64,000 nucleotides of DNA from Myxococcales bacterium (GCA_016794505.1 JAEUJZ010000074.1:137389-201388), one strand, 5' to 3'. Positions 54,856 to 63,193 are shown, counted from the first letter of the stretch. The notes: generated from the sequence alone by a model not told the origin. Made by a program: numbers and translations.

Positions 54856-55770
54856 TCAAGGGATAGACCGCGCAAGACGAAAACCGAGGCTCCTGCCGCG
54901 GTAGAAAGGCGCGCTCCTGTCGCGGTTCGCGACCCGCGCGTTGTCCGCCTCGCCGCCGAAGGAGCCCCCCCGAAGCACGCGGTTCACGTCCTGTTTGGGA
55001 CCCGTAGGATCTAGCTTCTCTGCACCGGCATACGAATCGGCATACCAGTCCCAGACCCATTCCCAGACGTTCCCGCTTAGGTCGCGCAGAAACCAGCTAT
55101 TGGCCTTTTTCTTTGCGACTGGATGGGTTTCATTTTGCGAGTTCCCCGAATACCAAGCCACGGTATCCTGATCGTTCGAGCCCGCGTATTCAAAGGACTG
55201 ATCCGCTCGCGCTGCGTATTCCCACTCGGCCTCGGTCGGCAGGCGATAGCCGGGGCAGCGCGGGTCCGACCAGCGCACATCGAGCCAGCGCACATCATCC
55301 CCCTGGATCTGATAGCACGGCGAAAGCCCTTCGCGTTCAGACAATTTATTGCAATAGCGCACCGCATCCAACCAGCTTACTGATTCAACCGGCCGCTCGG
55401 CTGCGTCGGGCCTGTCTTTGAACATCGATGGGTTTTCGCCCATCGCGGCTTGATACTGCGCTTGCGTGACCTCGGTTTCAGATAGCGCGAAGGATTGCGA
55501 TATCTTCACAAGGTGAGGTGGCTTTTCATCCTCAAACTTCGTGCTGCCCATCACGAACGCGCCCGCTGGCAGGCGCAGCATCTTCGGGCGCAGGGGGACG
55601 CTAATGACCGGCGTGGGCTCCTCGACGATGCGCTGCCGCGGCACCACTTCCTCGCTGCGCTGGTACAGCCAGTACAGTGGGCCCAGCAGCGTCAGGAGAA
55701 GCAGCAGTCCTCCCGCGAGGCGCGAGAGCCACGTCCACCAAGGATTTAAGCGGAAGGATGGGGGATTCAT
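54856..55770 (-). CDS. Membrane-anchored FGE/SUMF1-fold (FGS) protein with variable C-terminus
   Basis: 304 residues. A single membrane anchor (about 14-36) is followed by one formylglycine-generating-enzyme/SUMF1-type domain (52-304) with the usual landmarks: ETEVTQAQYQAAMG, PVESVSWLDAVRYCNKLS, YRLPTEAEWEYAARA, GNVWEWVWDWY, RVLRGGSF and GFRLARS. The paired cysteines that true FGEs carry after RGGS are missing (FGGEADNARVANR here), so sulfatase activation is unlikely; the fold also serves as the variable ligand-binding domain of DGR target proteins. Its last 114 bp match those of the neighbouring 1044-residue protein with differences almost only at first and second codon positions. It is the final gene of the SIR2/MoxR set, 133 bp after the larger FGS gene. 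Confidence 0.88.
   Translation of the reverse strand: MNPPSFRLNPWWTWLSRLAGGLLLLLTLLGPLYWLYQRSEEVVPRQRIVEEPTPVISVPLRPKMLRLPAGAFVMGSTKFEDEKPPHLVKISQSFALSETEVTQAQYQAAMGENPSMFKDRPDAAERPVESVSWLDAVRYCNKLSEREGLSPCYQIQGDDVRWLDVRWSDPRCPGYRLPTEAEWEYAARADQSFEYAGSNDQDTVAWYSGNSQNETHPVAKKKANSWFLRDLSGNVWEWVWDWYADSYAGAEKLDPTGPKQDVNRVLRGGSFGGEADNARVANRDRSAPFYRGRSLGFRLARSIP
54859..54972 (-). repeat. Candidate DGR variable repeat, copy A
   Basis: The 38 codons ending the 304-residue FGS gene. It aligns without gaps to 55907-56020, with 22 mismatches, of which 9 fall at first, 11 at second and only 2 at third codon positions. Codons between variable sites (for example gcg cgg gtc gcg aac cgc) are identical. Identity stops sharply just upstream, where third positions differ again (gtg/gtt, ctt/cta), and just past the stop codon. 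This matches adenine-directed mutagenic copying from one shared template. Its reading direction is that of the gene. Confidence 0.7.
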
Positions 55771-55903
55771 GGGCGATAATCCAGCGTTATTTTGTTTATT
55801 GGTTCGTGACCATGTATCAGGATATCTATTAAATTTTCGCCTCCGGCTTTGCTTGGCTCATTGCGGATTCAGAAATACAAAAACCTGTAAAATTGTAAGA
55901 TGG

Positions 55904-58900
55904 CTAAGGGTTAGACCTCGCAAGACGGAAACCGATGATCCTGGAGCGGCGGGAGGGCGTGTTCCAGCCGCGGTTCGCGACCCGCGCGAGGACCGCCACG
56001 AAGACGAAGGAGCCCCCCCGTAGAACGCGGTCCTCGCCCACACTAGGCCCCGTGGGATCAACGCTGCTGGCTCCTTTATACGAGTCCTTGTACCAGTCCC
56101 AGACCCACTCCCAGACGTTCCCGCTCATGTCGCTTAGGCCCCAGCGGTTGGTCTTCTTCGGCGTGGTTCCTACTGCGTGCGTTTGAATCCCCGAGTTGCC
56201 ATCGTACCAAGCCACCTCAGCGGCATTCTTCGAGCCCGCGTATTCCCACGCCTCCCCCGCTCGGGCTGCATATTCCCACTCCGCCTCGGTTGGCAGCCGA
56301 TACCCCCTGCAGCCCTGCCGCTTCGGCCACTCCACGCGGTCGCCTGAAATCACGTAGCAGGATTCCTTGCCCTCCCGCTCGGATAGCTTGTTGCAGTACC
56401 GTACTGCATCCAGCCAGCTCACGCTCTCGACCGGCCGATTCGGGGAGTCGCCTGCGTCGGAGAAGAACGACGGGATTTCTCCCATCACTGCCTGATACTG
56501 CGCCTGCGTTACCTCCGTCGCAGACATCAGGAATGGCGTCTGAATGAAGACTTCGTGCGGAGGCTTCTCGTCGGAATATTCTTCGCTACCCATCTGAAAG
56601 CGACCGCTGCGGATTGGCACCATCTGCGGGCGCAGTGCCACAGGCGTTGGAGCCGGTGGGGGTGTTGCCAAGTCGGGCGGGGTCGCTGTCGCCAAGTCAA
56701 CCGGCGCGGCGACGGCCATATCGAAGACAGGGCTTGGCTTGGGCGGCGGCGACGGCGACGGCGACGGCGACGGCCGACGCCGGACCGCCACAGCCGCAGG
56801 CTTCTTGAGCTCGACAACAGGGGGCGGCTTGACTGCGACGACCTCGGGCTCGGGCTCGGCCACCTGCGGGAGGTTGGGGCAGATCACCTGCTCGTCGGGC
56901 TGTGTCTTCTGCGCCCGCTGGTACGTCGTCGTCACGGCGACTGTGCGGCGCGGCCAGGTCTTTAGCGTGCGTAGGCCGGTCACGAAAAGCAGCGGGAACA
57001 GCGCGGCCACGAGCGCGCTCTGCCAGAGCAGCGTCGGGATGCGCGCCATCGGCCAGGTCAGCGTGGGAGGACGCGAGACGACTTCCAGCACGGGCTCAGA
57101 GCTTGGGCCTTCGCCAAGCTGGGTTAGAAGCTCGGCGGCTTCTTGCGCCGCTTCGTGGCTGGGGGTGCCGCGCAGCTTTTCCAGCGCTGCCTGGCTGTCT
57201 TGGCCGTCGCAGCGCGCGATGCCGGCCTCATACCAGGCGCGACGAAACCGTGTCTCGTGATGCACCAGGCTGGCTGCTTCGTCGGGCAGCAGAACGGGCT
57301 CGGCGGCGATGGTGTCGAGCAGCATCGCGCAGCCGCGACGGAATAGCGCGCGTTCGTTCCAAAACAGCTTCAGCAGAAGCTGCGTGCGCAGCGTCCGGCT
57401 TAGCTCAATGGTCGGCTTGCTGGCGCTGTACGACGGGCCCAGAAGCTGCGTCAGTCGTTCGACTAGGCGGCCGATTGAGCGCGGATCGGGCAGGACTTCC
57501 AACAGCAGTTTTTGTCGCAGCACTTCAAGCTGGTTCAGCGCCGCATCGGGCACCAGCGCGCCCAACCCCAGCCACACATCCACCCAGCGCGCCATATGCG
57601 CATCGGACAGCGCGGGAGGCGGGGACCACGCAGGCGGACGCGCCCCCTCGGCGGGGGTGCCGATGTAGCGCGCGGCGGCCAACAGCCCATCTTCTGTGAA
57701 CGGCACGCGCGGAAGGTTCTGCGGCAAGAACTCCAGATACGTGCGGGTGTCGTTGTCGCGCTCGGCGTCCAGGCGCGGATCGGGGTCGAGCCAGGCGCAG
57801 ACCGCGGCCTGTCGCAGCGTGCGCGGCCAGTCCAGCTCACGCGTGGGTGTGCGCACGACCAGGCGGTTGGCAAACAGCAGCAGCGAGCAGCCTTCGCGCT
57901 GACGCAGCAGGTCGGCAAGCTCAATCGCGGGGCCGTGCTGCGTGCCCATGCCAACACTGGCGCTGGCAATGACCGGCGTAAGCGTCGTCGGGTGGCGCGA
58001 AAATCGATAGAGGCTCAGGCGCACGCCCAAGCGCTGCCAGCGCTCGACCAGCTTCAGAAAGCCGGGCAGATACGGGCGCGTCGTGGTGTCGTCGTACAGC
58101 ACGCACAGCTCGCGCACCTCGCGGCCGGGCAGAAAGACCGGCTGCGCCGCGCCACCGCGCTCGATGGTCGCGTGCAGCGTGCCGGCGATGTCCAGATCGC
58201 GCCCGCTCTGCGCCATGAAGGCGCGACCGAGCAGCGTTGCGCTGTCCTCGACGACGTCGGGGCCAAACGGCGGCTGCAGGTCGATGCGGTACTGTGGCCG
58301 CGTCGCGGCGCCGGTTGTCAGGGCCTCTTTGACCAAGTGCTCGCGCGCCCTTTGGGCGTCGGCAAGCTGCTCTTCTTCCTGCTGCTTGCGGCGCTGCGCG
58401 GCGAGCTGTTCTTCTTCCTTCAGCTCGGCCAAGCGACGGCGCAGGTACGAGGGCAGGCGCAAAAGCAGCACCGCGAGCCAACACAGCAGCAGCACGCCGA
58501 GCGCAAGCAGCGCCAGCCATCGCAGCGACAACGGCGCGACCGGCACCGGTTCCTGGGTCGTCGCTGTGGTGCTGCGCGGGGGCTCGACGATGGGCTCCCT
58601 GCGGCAGCCTTGATCGACGGGTGGGGGCAAGAGATCGGCGGTGCCCAGATCCGCGACTTCGCCTGCGTCACTCGACGAAGGATGGCCCAGATCGGCAGAC
58701 CGAGAGGGCACAAAAGGTCGCAAGCCCAGCCACAGCGCGATGAGCAGGAAGGTGCCGAGCAGCCCCCCCGCCACGATGCGCGGCCAGCGTCGAGGGGGTG
58801 GAGGCGCAGGCCGCGGGGCGAGCTCGACATCAAAGACCCGACGAAGCTCGCGCCAGGTGTCGCGATCTGTTGCGAGGGCCGACGCCAGCGCATCGCCGAG

Positions 58901-59038
58901 CGCCGTCTGCGACCAGCCCTGCGCCACCGCTTCATCGCGGATGCGCGCTGCGATCAGGTGCTCGCGCGTGCCCAGGCGCAGCACGTCGCGATCGACGCGA
59001 GCGAGCCAGGCATGCAGCGATTCAGCCGAAGGCAGCAT
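55904..59038 (-). CDS. Membrane protein: degenerate vWA-like domain plus C-terminal FGS domain
   Basis: 1044 residues from the ATG at 59038. A helical N-terminal module (1-75) is followed by a membrane segment (about 88-108), a second (about 172-195), a charged coiled region, and a vWA-like domain (about 300-420). Its strand-loop ELCVLYDDTTT sits where a MIDAS DxSxS would be, so metal binding is probably degenerate, as in vWA proteins that partner MoxR ATPases. A helical region, a third hydrophobic segment (near 690-715) and a Pro-rich linker lead to an FGS domain (about 800-1044; EWEYAARAGEAW, GNVWEWVWDWY, RVLRGGSF). The FGE cysteines are absent and the final 38 codons form variable repeat B. 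It lies between the MoxR gene and the small FGS gene, and presumably couples binding at the FGS domain to the ATPase. Confidence 0.8.
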   Translation of the reverse strand: MLPSAESLHAWLARVDRDVLRLGTREHLIAARIRDEAVAQGWSQTALGDALASALATDRDTWRELRRVFDVELAPRPAPPPPRRWPRIVAGGLLGTFLLIALWLGLRPFVPSRSADLGHPSSSDAGEVADLGTADLLPPPVDQGCRREPIVEPPRSTTATTQEPVPVAPLSLRWLALLALGVLLLCWLAVLLLRLPSYLRRRLAELKEEEQLAAQRRKQQEEEQLADAQRAREHLVKEALTTGAATRPQYRIDLQPPFGPDVVEDSATLLGRAFMAQSGRDLDIAGTLHATIERGGAAQPVFLPGREVRELCVLYDDTTTRPYLPGFLKLVERWQRLGVRLSLYRFSRHPTTLTPVIASASVGMGTQHGPAIELADLLRQREGCSLLLFANRLVVRTPTRELDWPRTLRQAAVCAWLDPDPRLDAERDNDTRTYLEFLPQNLPRVPFTEDGLLAAARYIGTPAEGARPPAWSPPPALSDAHMARWVDVWLGLGALVPDAALNQLEVLRQKLLLEVLPDPRSIGRLVERLTQLLGPSYSASKPTIELSRTLRTQLLLKLFWNERALFRRGCAMLLDTIAAEPVLLPDEAASLVHHETRFRRAWYEAGIARCDGQDSQAALEKLRGTPSHEAAQEAAELLTQLGEGPSSEPVLEVVSRPPTLTWPMARIPTLLWQSALVAALFPLLFVTGLRTLKTWPRRTVAVTTTYQRAQKTQPDEQVICPNLPQVAEPEPEVVAVKPPPVVELKKPAAVAVRRRPSPSPSPSPPPKPSPVFDMAVAAPVDLATATPPDLATPPPAPTPVALRPQMVPIRSGRFQMGSEEYSDEKPPHEVFIQTPFLMSATEVTQAQYQAVMGEIPSFFSDAGDSPNRPVESVSWLDAVRYCNKLSEREGKESCYVISGDRVEWPKRQGCRGYRLPTEAEWEYAARAGEAWEYAGSKNAAEVAWYDGNSGIQTHAVGTTPKKTNRWGLSDMSGNVWEWVWDWYKDSYKGASSVDPTGPSVGEDRVLRGGSFVFVAVLARVANRGWNTPSRRSRIIGFRLARSNP
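55907..56020 (-). repeat. Candidate DGR variable repeat, copy B
   Basis: The 38 codons ending the 1044-residue FGS protein gene. It is the same length as copy A and shares its invariant scaffold (cgg ggg ggc tcc ttc at the 5' end; a ggt-tt(t/c)-cgt-ctt-gcg block near the 3' end). Variable codons are mostly of NNC form: ggc/gtc, ggc/ttc, gac/gtc, aac/ctc, tac/cgc, ggc/tcc, agc/atc (A/B). By contrast, in a 24-codon stretch of the same domains (55327-55398 versus 56369-56440) 17 codons differ synonymously and only one changes the amino acid. Confidence 0.7.
56748..56771 (-). repeat. 6-bp tandem repeat encoding Pro-Ser linker
   Basis: About four copies of ggcgac on the plus strand, read on the minus strand as alternating Pro and Ser codons in the linker before the FGS domain of the 1044-residue protein. 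In-frame slippage could change the linker length. Confidence 0.85.
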
Positions 59039-59104
59039 GTGCGAGCGAAGTCCTAACGAGCACCGCGGAGGAGCGTGATTTCCGTCGAGATCATGGGCTG
59101 GGCA

Positions 59105-60115
59105 TCAGGTCTGCGGGCTCAGACGATCCAGTGTGTCCAGGTCGTCCTTCAGCTTGATCAGACAATGCAGCGCCGGCAGCTTGCGCCACGGCATGCGTTC
59201 CTTGTTGCGGGCGCGCTGCGCTAGCTCAGAAAGGGGCAGCGTCTTGCGAAAGTCTGCCTCGCGGCCGGGCTCTAGCACGGCGCGCAAAAAGCCGATGATC
59301 TCGGCGGTGCCGGGCGGCTTGATCAGGCGATTGGCGGGATCGCGCAGGGCTTGGGTGATGGCCAGGGTGTCGGCGATGGCTCCTTGCTGCGACGGTCCAC
59401 CCCCGCGTCCGAGCCGCTCGATCAGAATGGTTCGCAGCTCGCTTTCATCGGGGAACGGGATGTGGAAAAAGACGCAGCGACGCAGAAACGCATCGGGAAG
59501 CTGGCGCTCGGCGTTGCTGGTCACGATGACCAGGGGGCGCGGACCATCAGGCGGGCGCTGCATGTGCCGGCGTAGCTCGATGCCGCTTGCGGCGTCGCGA
59601 ACAGAGCCAGGGACGGCGTCGGGGATCTCGGCGATCGCGAAGTGTCCCTGATCCATCTCGCGCAGCAGATCATTGGGCAGATCGCGCGGCGCTTTGTCGA
59701 TTTCATCGATGAGCACGACGCGCTGGGTGGTCGACATCAGCCCGATGCCCAGCGGCGACAGCGTGACGTAGTTGCGCGCATCCTGCGCTCGCTGTGCGTC
59801 GCCCGATGGCGGATGCTGCGCGTCGGCAAAGCGGGCCAGGGCATCGTACTGGTACAGCAGATCGCGGGCCCGCAGGTCGCTGCGGACATAGCACTCTAGC
59901 GGCTTGGCGGTGGCTTCCGGCTGACCCAGAGCGGAAGCCAGCGCACGCGCCGCGTACCAGGCAAAGTCGGTCTTGCCGCAGCCGGGCTCGCCGGCCAAAA
60001 GCAGCGGCGTGTTCAGAAGCAGCGCGGTGTTCGCAGCGGCCAGCAGCGCGTCGCTGGGGTGATAGGGCGCACCGTCGCGGCCGTTGTGGATTCCATGAAG
60101 GCGAGGGGATGCCAT
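59105..60115 (-). CDS. MoxR-family AAA+ ATPase
   Basis: 336 residues. Walker A GEPGCGKTDFAW near residue 45, Walker B VVLIDEIDKAPRDLPNDLL near 137, sensor-1 TSNAERQLPDAFLRRC near 205 and a C-terminal lid match MoxR/RavA-type AAA+ ATPases. These remodel or activate partner proteins, typically ones with vWA domains. It lies between the SIR2-like gene and the vWA/FGS gene on the same strand, with gaps of 30 and 66 bp, so it is very likely co-transcribed and may gate the SIR2 effector through ATP hydrolysis. Confidence 0.92.
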   Translation of the reverse strand: MASPRLHGIHNGRDGAPYHPSDALLAAANTALLLNTPLLLAGEPGCGKTDFAWYAARALASALGQPEATAKPLECYVRSDLRARDLLYQYDALARFADAQHPPSGDAQRAQDARNYVTLSPLGIGLMSTTQRVVLIDEIDKAPRDLPNDLLREMDQGHFAIAEIPDAVPGSVRDAASGIELRRHMQRPPDGPRPLVIVTSNAERQLPDAFLRRCVFFHIPFPDESELRTILIERLGRGGGPSQQGAIADTLAITQALRDPANRLIKPPGTAEIIGFLRAVLEPGREADFRKTLPLSELAQRARNKERMPWRKLPALHCLIKLKDDLDTLDRLSPQT

Positions 60116-60145
60116 GTCGAGTTCCGAGGGGGAAAGCGGCGCAAA

Positions 60146-62194
60146 TTAGGAGTGGCGCGCCACGATGTTGTTCAGCGCCTTGGCAAGCTGCTCAAACGTA
60201 CTTTCTTGGCCGAACTTCGCATATTCCTTCTCGGCCTCCTTCAGCACTTCGTTCAGGTCGTTCAGCGGCGGATGGTGCGAGCGCAGGTAGCTGGCGACAT
60301 CGTCCCAGCTTGGAAAGCGGACTTCGGGCAAGACGTCATGGGTACGCTCGTCGCTGTGCCACGCTTGCTGCAGCCAGCCCTGCGCCTCGGTCCGTAGGTC
60401 GGCTACGCCGTCGCTGTGGCGGACTTCCAGCGGCAGAAGAACGGTGATGCCGGTGCGTCGCGAATCGCTGAGCAGCTTCGGCAAAGCCGTCGTCACAAAG
60501 TCTTTCAGCCCCGCGCGCTGCCGCGCCGACAGCGTGCCCAGCACCGCTAGCGGGTTGTCTTCGGCGACCAGCGACAAGAACAGCGGCGACCGCTCACTGG
60601 CTTGCGCGATGAGCTCGGGCAACGGCAGCGAGGATTCGTCGATATGCGTTTCCAGTGCGTGTTTTAGGTGCAGGCCCCAGTCGGCGGCCGTACCGGCATA
60701 GACGTTGTTCAGCCGCAGCGGCACATTGACCACCTTGCACCCCGTGACGTGATCATCTTGCAGGAACTCTTCGACGCGCCGCACGAACCACTCTAGGTTT
60801 TGCTCGGGACCGCCGTACAAAAGCAGCGCCCGGTTCTGCGCCCGGCCCCGCGCCGCGCCCAAGAGCAGGCGGCCGTACTGCGCGGTGCGATCCAAGAACA
60901 ACAGCGCATTGACCTGGGGCCGCGGCGGTGGCGTCCCGCGCGAGGCGGGCGGCGGGGGCTCGGGGCTGCGCGGAGCCCTCGCATCCCGTAGGCCGCCGGT
61001 CGGCGGCGGCGGCTCAGGGGCCGGCGGCGGCGGCGCGGGATCACCCGTCGACGCTCCGGCGCAGTGCGCCATCAGCTGTTCGTACACCCGCTTTGGATCG
61101 GTAATCGACAAAAGCAGATTGGTGCGCTGAACGCGATCCATACCGCTGGTGAAACGCGCATACACTTCTGAAAAATAGTCCAAACAGAACGCATCAAAAT
61201 CGGACGCACTGCACAGATGTTGATTGAGCTGTTGACGCACAAAGGCGAGCGTGATTCGTGATTCACTGCGAACAGAGATCCCCTCGCTGTCCTTTGTTCC
61301 CAGGCTCGTCGATTTGATCGTTCGCTTCTGTAGCAAGCTTCGCAAATAGGGCGCCAGATCCTTGTGTTCAGGGCCATACCCCAGCACATGAATCCGCTGG
61401 GTCAGCGGATGGACTGCCATCAGGTCGCCGACGTCGCTGTCCCGACCCAGGCGAACATGGAAACAGTCGGTGCCCGGCACAACCTGCGTCGCCCAGCGCA
61501 GCAGAGCACCAAAGTTTGGATCCGCAAGGCCGGCGCCAAAGCCGACGAAGACCAGCGTGCGATCCAGAAACAGCAGCCGCTGAACCGCCTGCGCGTGCTC
61601 GCTGCCGATGATCTTGCTGTACGACTCGATGCCCAGGACAACGGACTCGGGCTCGTTGTAGTGGCCGTGCAGGTGCAAGATGCCGTCTTGCTGTCCCTTC
61701 AGGAAGCGCAAGACCATGCCGTGGTCGCGCCAGCTTATGGGGGGGCGAAGCAGGGCCTTTTCGAGCAGCCCATCGTAGTTGCAGGTCGCGACGGGGAGCG
61801 TTAGCTCGGCCAGCGCATCGCAGACCTCGCGCGACTTCAGCGGCAGTGCGCCTACGCTGTCGCGCAAGAAGCCCTCGTAGGCCCCGCTCGCTCGCAGCGC
61901 CTTTTCCACCGCGCTGGCGACGGCAATCAAGTCATCGGCGCTCTTTGATTCCAGCCGCCGACGTAGCTCCACCCCGTCCCAGAGCGCGGATGACTTCAAG
62001 GCCCCCTTGGCCTTCAGCGCATCGCATGCCGACACCCCCAAATCCAGCAGGCCACTCCAGTCTGCCGCCCCCGCTCCCCCCGATGCCCCTTTGGCCACGC
62101 CGCTGCCGAGCACAAACAGAACGCTGCCATCCTTCTTCCTGCGCGCTTGCGCGATGCGCTCCCGAAGCTCCCTCTCCGCATCGAACTTGGCCAT
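60146..62194 (-). CDS. SIR2-like effector with EAD-like and STAND-like regions
   Basis: 682 residues from the ATG at 62194 (a TTG nine bases earlier is an alternative). Residues about 20-300 form a SIR2-like Rossmann domain: FVLGSGVAKG, TCNYDGLLEKAL, HLHGHYNEPESVVLG and VFVGFGAGLADPNF, the motif order of defence-type SIR2 proteins that deplete NAD+. A short helical module at about 325-400 (FDAFCLDYFSEVYARF, DPKRVYEQLMAHC) resembles an effector-associated domain. A Pro-rich linker (400-435) leads to a degenerate STAND/P-loop-like region (LLFLDRTAQYGRLL, ALLLYGGPEQNLEWFVRRVE) lacking a Walker lysine. It is probably the toxic effector of the set, kept inactive until signalled. No clear ribosome site is visible. 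First gene of the operon. Confidence 0.8.
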   Translation of the reverse strand: MAKFDAERELRERIAQARRKKDGSVLFVLGSGVAKGASGGAGAADWSGLLDLGVSACDALKAKGALKSSALWDGVELRRRLESKSADDLIAVASAVEKALRASGAYEGFLRDSVGALPLKSREVCDALAELTLPVATCNYDGLLEKALLRPPISWRDHGMVLRFLKGQQDGILHLHGHYNEPESVVLGIESYSKIIGSEHAQAVQRLLFLDRTLVFVGFGAGLADPNFGALLRWATQVVPGTDCFHVRLGRDSDVGDLMAVHPLTQRIHVLGYGPEHKDLAPYLRSLLQKRTIKSTSLGTKDSEGISVRSESRITLAFVRQQLNQHLCSASDFDAFCLDYFSEVYARFTSGMDRVQRTNLLLSITDPKRVYEQLMAHCAGASTGDPAPPPPAPEPPPPTGGLRDARAPRSPEPPPPASRGTPPPRPQVNALLFLDRTAQYGRLLLGAARGRAQNRALLLYGGPEQNLEWFVRRVEEFLQDDHVTGCKVVNVPLRLNNVYAGTAADWGLHLKHALETHIDESSLPLPELIAQASERSPLFLSLVAEDNPLAVLGTLSARQRAGLKDFVTTALPKLLSDSRRTGITVLLPLEVRHSDGVADLRTEAQGWLQQAWHSDERTHDVLPEVRFPSWDDVASYLRSHHPPLNDLNEVLKEAEKEYAKFGQESTFEQLAKALNNIVARHS

Positions 62195-62780
62195 GGCGGC
62201 CAATGTATCAGCCTAGGGTTCAAGACGTATAGAGCCGCTTTCCTTACGGCCCGTTCAACGAACGAGCGCAGGTAGGCTGTCGCCTGCTCGCTTGCCTAGC
62301 GATTGCTGAACATGTGAGCCACTGCCTTACTGAACAGCACCGTTTGAGACGCTGCTGTACCTCACGGTGACGTGGAAACTACCCATTCTCCGCCCGCCCA
62401 ATGCACCACGCCGCCGAACGCAGAATGAGCATGGCTGGCTGGGGCGCGGTCTGAACATAGGCTGACGAGCACGTCCCGAGTCAGCGCTTCGGTCGCGCTC
62501 TGCGGCGTTGTGAACATCTGGCCGCAACGGCAAGCCGCTCGCCCTCGCTGCCGTTGAGCACATCACGATCTGCAGCATCCAGACCCGGCGCCGCAGCCCG
62601 TTGTGTTCAGGGGGCCTTCGTTGCCCGATCGCAGAGCCGACGCTGTCACGGCCAGGCACTCGAAAGCGCAGCGCCGCGGGCCAGGCCAACTGTCGGCGCC
62701 GTCAGCTATCGTCCACCAACCGAACTCATCCAGGTGCTAGGTTGCGCCCTCTTTTCTCTGCCCTCTTGCCGCTGCGGTGA
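62195..62780. other. 586-bp stretch upstream of the SIR2-like operon
   Basis: The promoter of the SIR2/MoxR/FGS set should lie at the left end of this stretch. Beyond about 62300 the sequence is GC-rich with no frame that looks coding on either strand. Together with the startless frame that follows, it may be a decayed gene. An inverted repeat at 62252-62264 is annotated separately. Confidence 0.5.
62252..62264. promoter_or_regulatory. Short inverted repeat upstream of SIR2 operon
   Basis: cgttc-aac-gaacg is a perfect 5-bp palindrome with a 3-bp centre, about 58 bases before the SIR2-like start codon. The position would suit an operator, but a palindrome this short can occur by chance. Confidence 0.2.
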
Positions 62781-63158
62781 CTGTCGCGCACGTTCGTCGA
62801 CAGCTTTAATACCGGCGCCATTGATCTGGCGGACCTGGAACAGTTTGCAAAGACGCCATCCGCCGACCACAAGAACGAAGCGACGCGCGGCGAGCAGCTT
62901 GTTCATATCTTGGCCGAGCGACGCGCGGCAGCGACCAGCGCTGACCCAACAGACTTCGCAGCCTCGCATCACGAGGCAAACCGCCAGCACAACCAGTACC
63001 GCGCAGAGCGGGGCCAGGCCGCAGAGCGCTCGGCAAAGTCGGTCGTGCGCGATGGCAAGACCTACGCGGTGTTTCGCTATGCCGACGGCACGCAGCATGA
63101 GTGTGAGCTAAACCGCCAGCACGACATAGTCGGCATGAACCGCCCCGGTGGGCGCTGA
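62781..63158 (+). pseudogene. C-terminal remnant of a larger protein
   Basis: An open frame of 125 codons with clear protein character and high third-position G/C but no ATG, GTG or TTG near its beginning; a TGA lies immediately upstream at 62778-62780. It reads SRTFVDSFNTGAIDLADLEQ, then ATRGEQLVHILAERRAA, and ends in a small beta-rich segment (DGKTYAVFRYADGTQHEC). The H-x-x-x-E motif and overall look remind me of C-terminal parts of secreted or polymorphic-toxin-type proteins in myxobacteria, but I cannot name the family. The upstream part of the gene seems lost or frameshifted. TTG at 62910 would be the first usable start for a shortened product. Confidence 0.4.
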
Positions 63159-63193
63159 CCGCGCTATTCTTCCACTGCCTGGCGACCCGCATC

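Noticed and set aside
54856..59038. Calling the FGS proteins sulfatase-maturating formylglycine-generating enzymes
   Set aside because: The catalytic cysteines after RGGS are missing in both, and no sulfatase gene is present.
62327..62689. 120-codon minus-strand frame upstream of the toxin-like remnant
   Set aside because: Arg/Gly/Ser-rich, no family, no ribosome site; looks like random open frame in decayed DNA.
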